Source: Streptomyces sp. NBC_00162 (GTDB lineage: Bacteria > Actinomycetota > Actinomycetes > Streptomycetales > Streptomycetaceae). Taken from it: DNA of 64,000 nucleotides. Location of the stretch: NCBI RefSeq assembly GCF_024611995.1, contig NZ_CP102509.1, positions 6,820,001 through 6,884,000 on the forward strand, read 5' to 3'. Numbering within the stretch: position 1 is the stretch's first letter; the number at the start of each line of letters is the position of its first letter. A model generated the notes under the pieces. That model saw nothing but the letters and a program-made list of their open reading frames with translations, searched no databases and had not been told where the DNA came from. The position numbers and the translations under genes are program-made. Positions 63,358 through 64,000 of this stretch are shown here, piece after piece.

Positions 63358-64000
63358 GTGGCGACACACGCCGCGCACGCAGCACCCGACGCGGACACCC
63401 GCGCCATGCGCCGAGCCGTCGGGCTCGCCGCCCGCGGACTCGGCTCCACCAGCCCCAACCCCGTCGTCGGCTGCGTCATCACCGACGCCTCGGGCACCGT
63501 CGTCGGCGAGGGCTGGCACGAGCGGGCCGGCGGCCCGCACGCCGAGGTCCACGCCCTGCACGCGGCGGGCGGGGCAGCTCGCGGCGGCACCGCCTACGTC
63601 ACCCTGGAACCCTGCAACCACACCGGTCGTACGGGGCCCTGCGCCCGCGCCCTCCTCGAAGCCGGGATCACCCGCGTGGTGTACGCCGTCTCCGACCCGA
63701 ACCCGCAGGCCCGCGGCGGCGCCGACACCCTGCGCGACGCCGGGGTCACCGTGGAGGCCGGGCTGCTCGCGGACGAGGCCGAGGCGGGCAACGCCGCCTG
63801 GCTGACCTCCGTACGGCTGGGACGCCCGTACATCCTGTGGAAGTACGCCGCCACCCTCGACGGACGCATCGCCGCCGCCGACGGCACCAGCCGCTGGATC
63901 AGCTCCCCGGAGTCCCGCGCCGACGTCCACCGGCTGCGCGCCGAGGCCGACGCCGTCGTCGTCGGCTCCGGCACCCTGCGCGCCGACGATCCGCACCTCG
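63358..64000 (+). CDS. ribD: Bifunctional pyrimidine deaminase/reductase RibD (partial, runs off window)
   Basis: First 214 codons of RibD, second and third steps of riboflavin synthesis. Deaminase zinc site: His61 and Glu63 (GGPHAEVHAL) with Cys86 and Cys95 (LEPCNHTGRTGPC). The reductase domain begins near LGRPYILWKYAATLDGRIAA and SRWISSPESRADVHRLRAEADAVVVGSGTL. GTG at 63358 has AGGAGG at 63347-63352; an in-frame ATG at 63340 would place the ribosome binding site inside the gene. Regulated by the FMN riboswitch upstream. Confidence 0.95.
   Translation, partial: MATHAAHAAPDADTRAMRRAVGLAARGLGSTSPNPVVGCVITDASGTVVGEGWHERAGGPHAEVHALHAAGGAARGGTAYVTLEPCNHTGRTGPCARALLEAGITRVVYAVSDPNPQARGGADTLRDAGVTVEAGLLADEAEAGNAAWLTSVRLGRPYILWKYAATLDGRIAAADGTSRWISSPESRADVHRLRAEADAVVVGSGTLRADDPHL

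Overview
This is a very GC-rich actinobacterial chromosome segment, almost certainly from a Streptomyces. Evidence includes GC-rich third codon positions throughout, frequent GTG starts with 4-nt GTGA/ATGA overlaps, a WhiB protein, an ECF sigma factor, a LuxR-type LAL regulator, a GH18 chitinase with DasR-like direct repeats, RNase Sa/barstar-like genes, and an FMN riboswitch before ribD. I see no tRNA, rRNA, CRISPR array, phage or intact insertion sequence. From memory (not checked), the outer genes (rpe, guaB1, amine oxidase, ROK/MFS, chitinase, ribD) follow an order like that of S. coelicolor, which would make about 4-34 kb the variable part.

Layout. 0-5.7 kb: partial MFS exporter, rpe, a SorC/DeoR-like sugar regulator, a small KOW-like protein, an RNase/barstar pair running into intergenic repeats, and a monooxygenase plus truncated-haemoglobin pair. 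5.7-7.7 kb (minus): a receiver-domain/flavin-reductase fusion translationally coupled to a UBP-type zinc finger protein. 8.0-31.5 kb (plus): 24 tightly packed genes with no gap above 70 nt, closed by a strong hairpin. 31.6-36.4 kb: TMEM175-type channel, a domesticated IS701-type transposase, XdhC and GuaB1. 36.4-45.6 kb: ECF sigma factor, LAL regulator, and a LytS/LytTR two-component system with a sodium:solute symporter. 45.7-55.5 kb: GDSL hydrolase, amino-acid permease, Lrp/AsnC regulator, WhiB, GNAT, a leader peptide with a GST-like protein, a nitrilase plus amino-acid oxidase/monooxygenase pair, and an SGNH hydrolase. 55.5-64 kb: NCS2 permease, divergent MFS/ROK pair with a palindromic operator, SDR, chitinase, FMN riboswitch and the start of ribD.

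The most unusual item is the 24-gene operon. It combines (i) carbon and redox enzymes: a benzoylformate-decarboxylase-like ThDP enzyme, GMC oxidoreductase, aldehyde dehydrogenase, three-subunit molybdenum hydroxylase, F420/NADP-type reductase, VOC protein, AGE epimerase and GlgX debranching enzyme; (ii) three DJ-1/PfpI proteins and four SnoaL/NTF2-like proteins; (iii) a partner-switching module: two STAS antagonists, a HATPase anti-sigma-type kinase and a SpoIIE-type phosphatase, followed by a MinD-like ATPase; and (iv) an MFS exporter and a soluble cNMP-domain histidine kinase. The plausible cognate receiver of that kinase is the flavoprotein fusion transcribed divergently at the head of the operon. 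A workable reading is a stress-switched pathway that converts sugar- or glycogen-derived 2-oxo acids and aldehydes to acids. The real substrate and product cannot be told from sequence.

Other regulatory finds are paired GCGCAAC motifs about 30 bp apart before both the amino-acid permease and the nitrilase (candidate AsnC sites), a 38-codon leader peptide with the LTRRxHIDLLRV signature, and a perfect 28-bp-arm palindrome flanked by CTAG.
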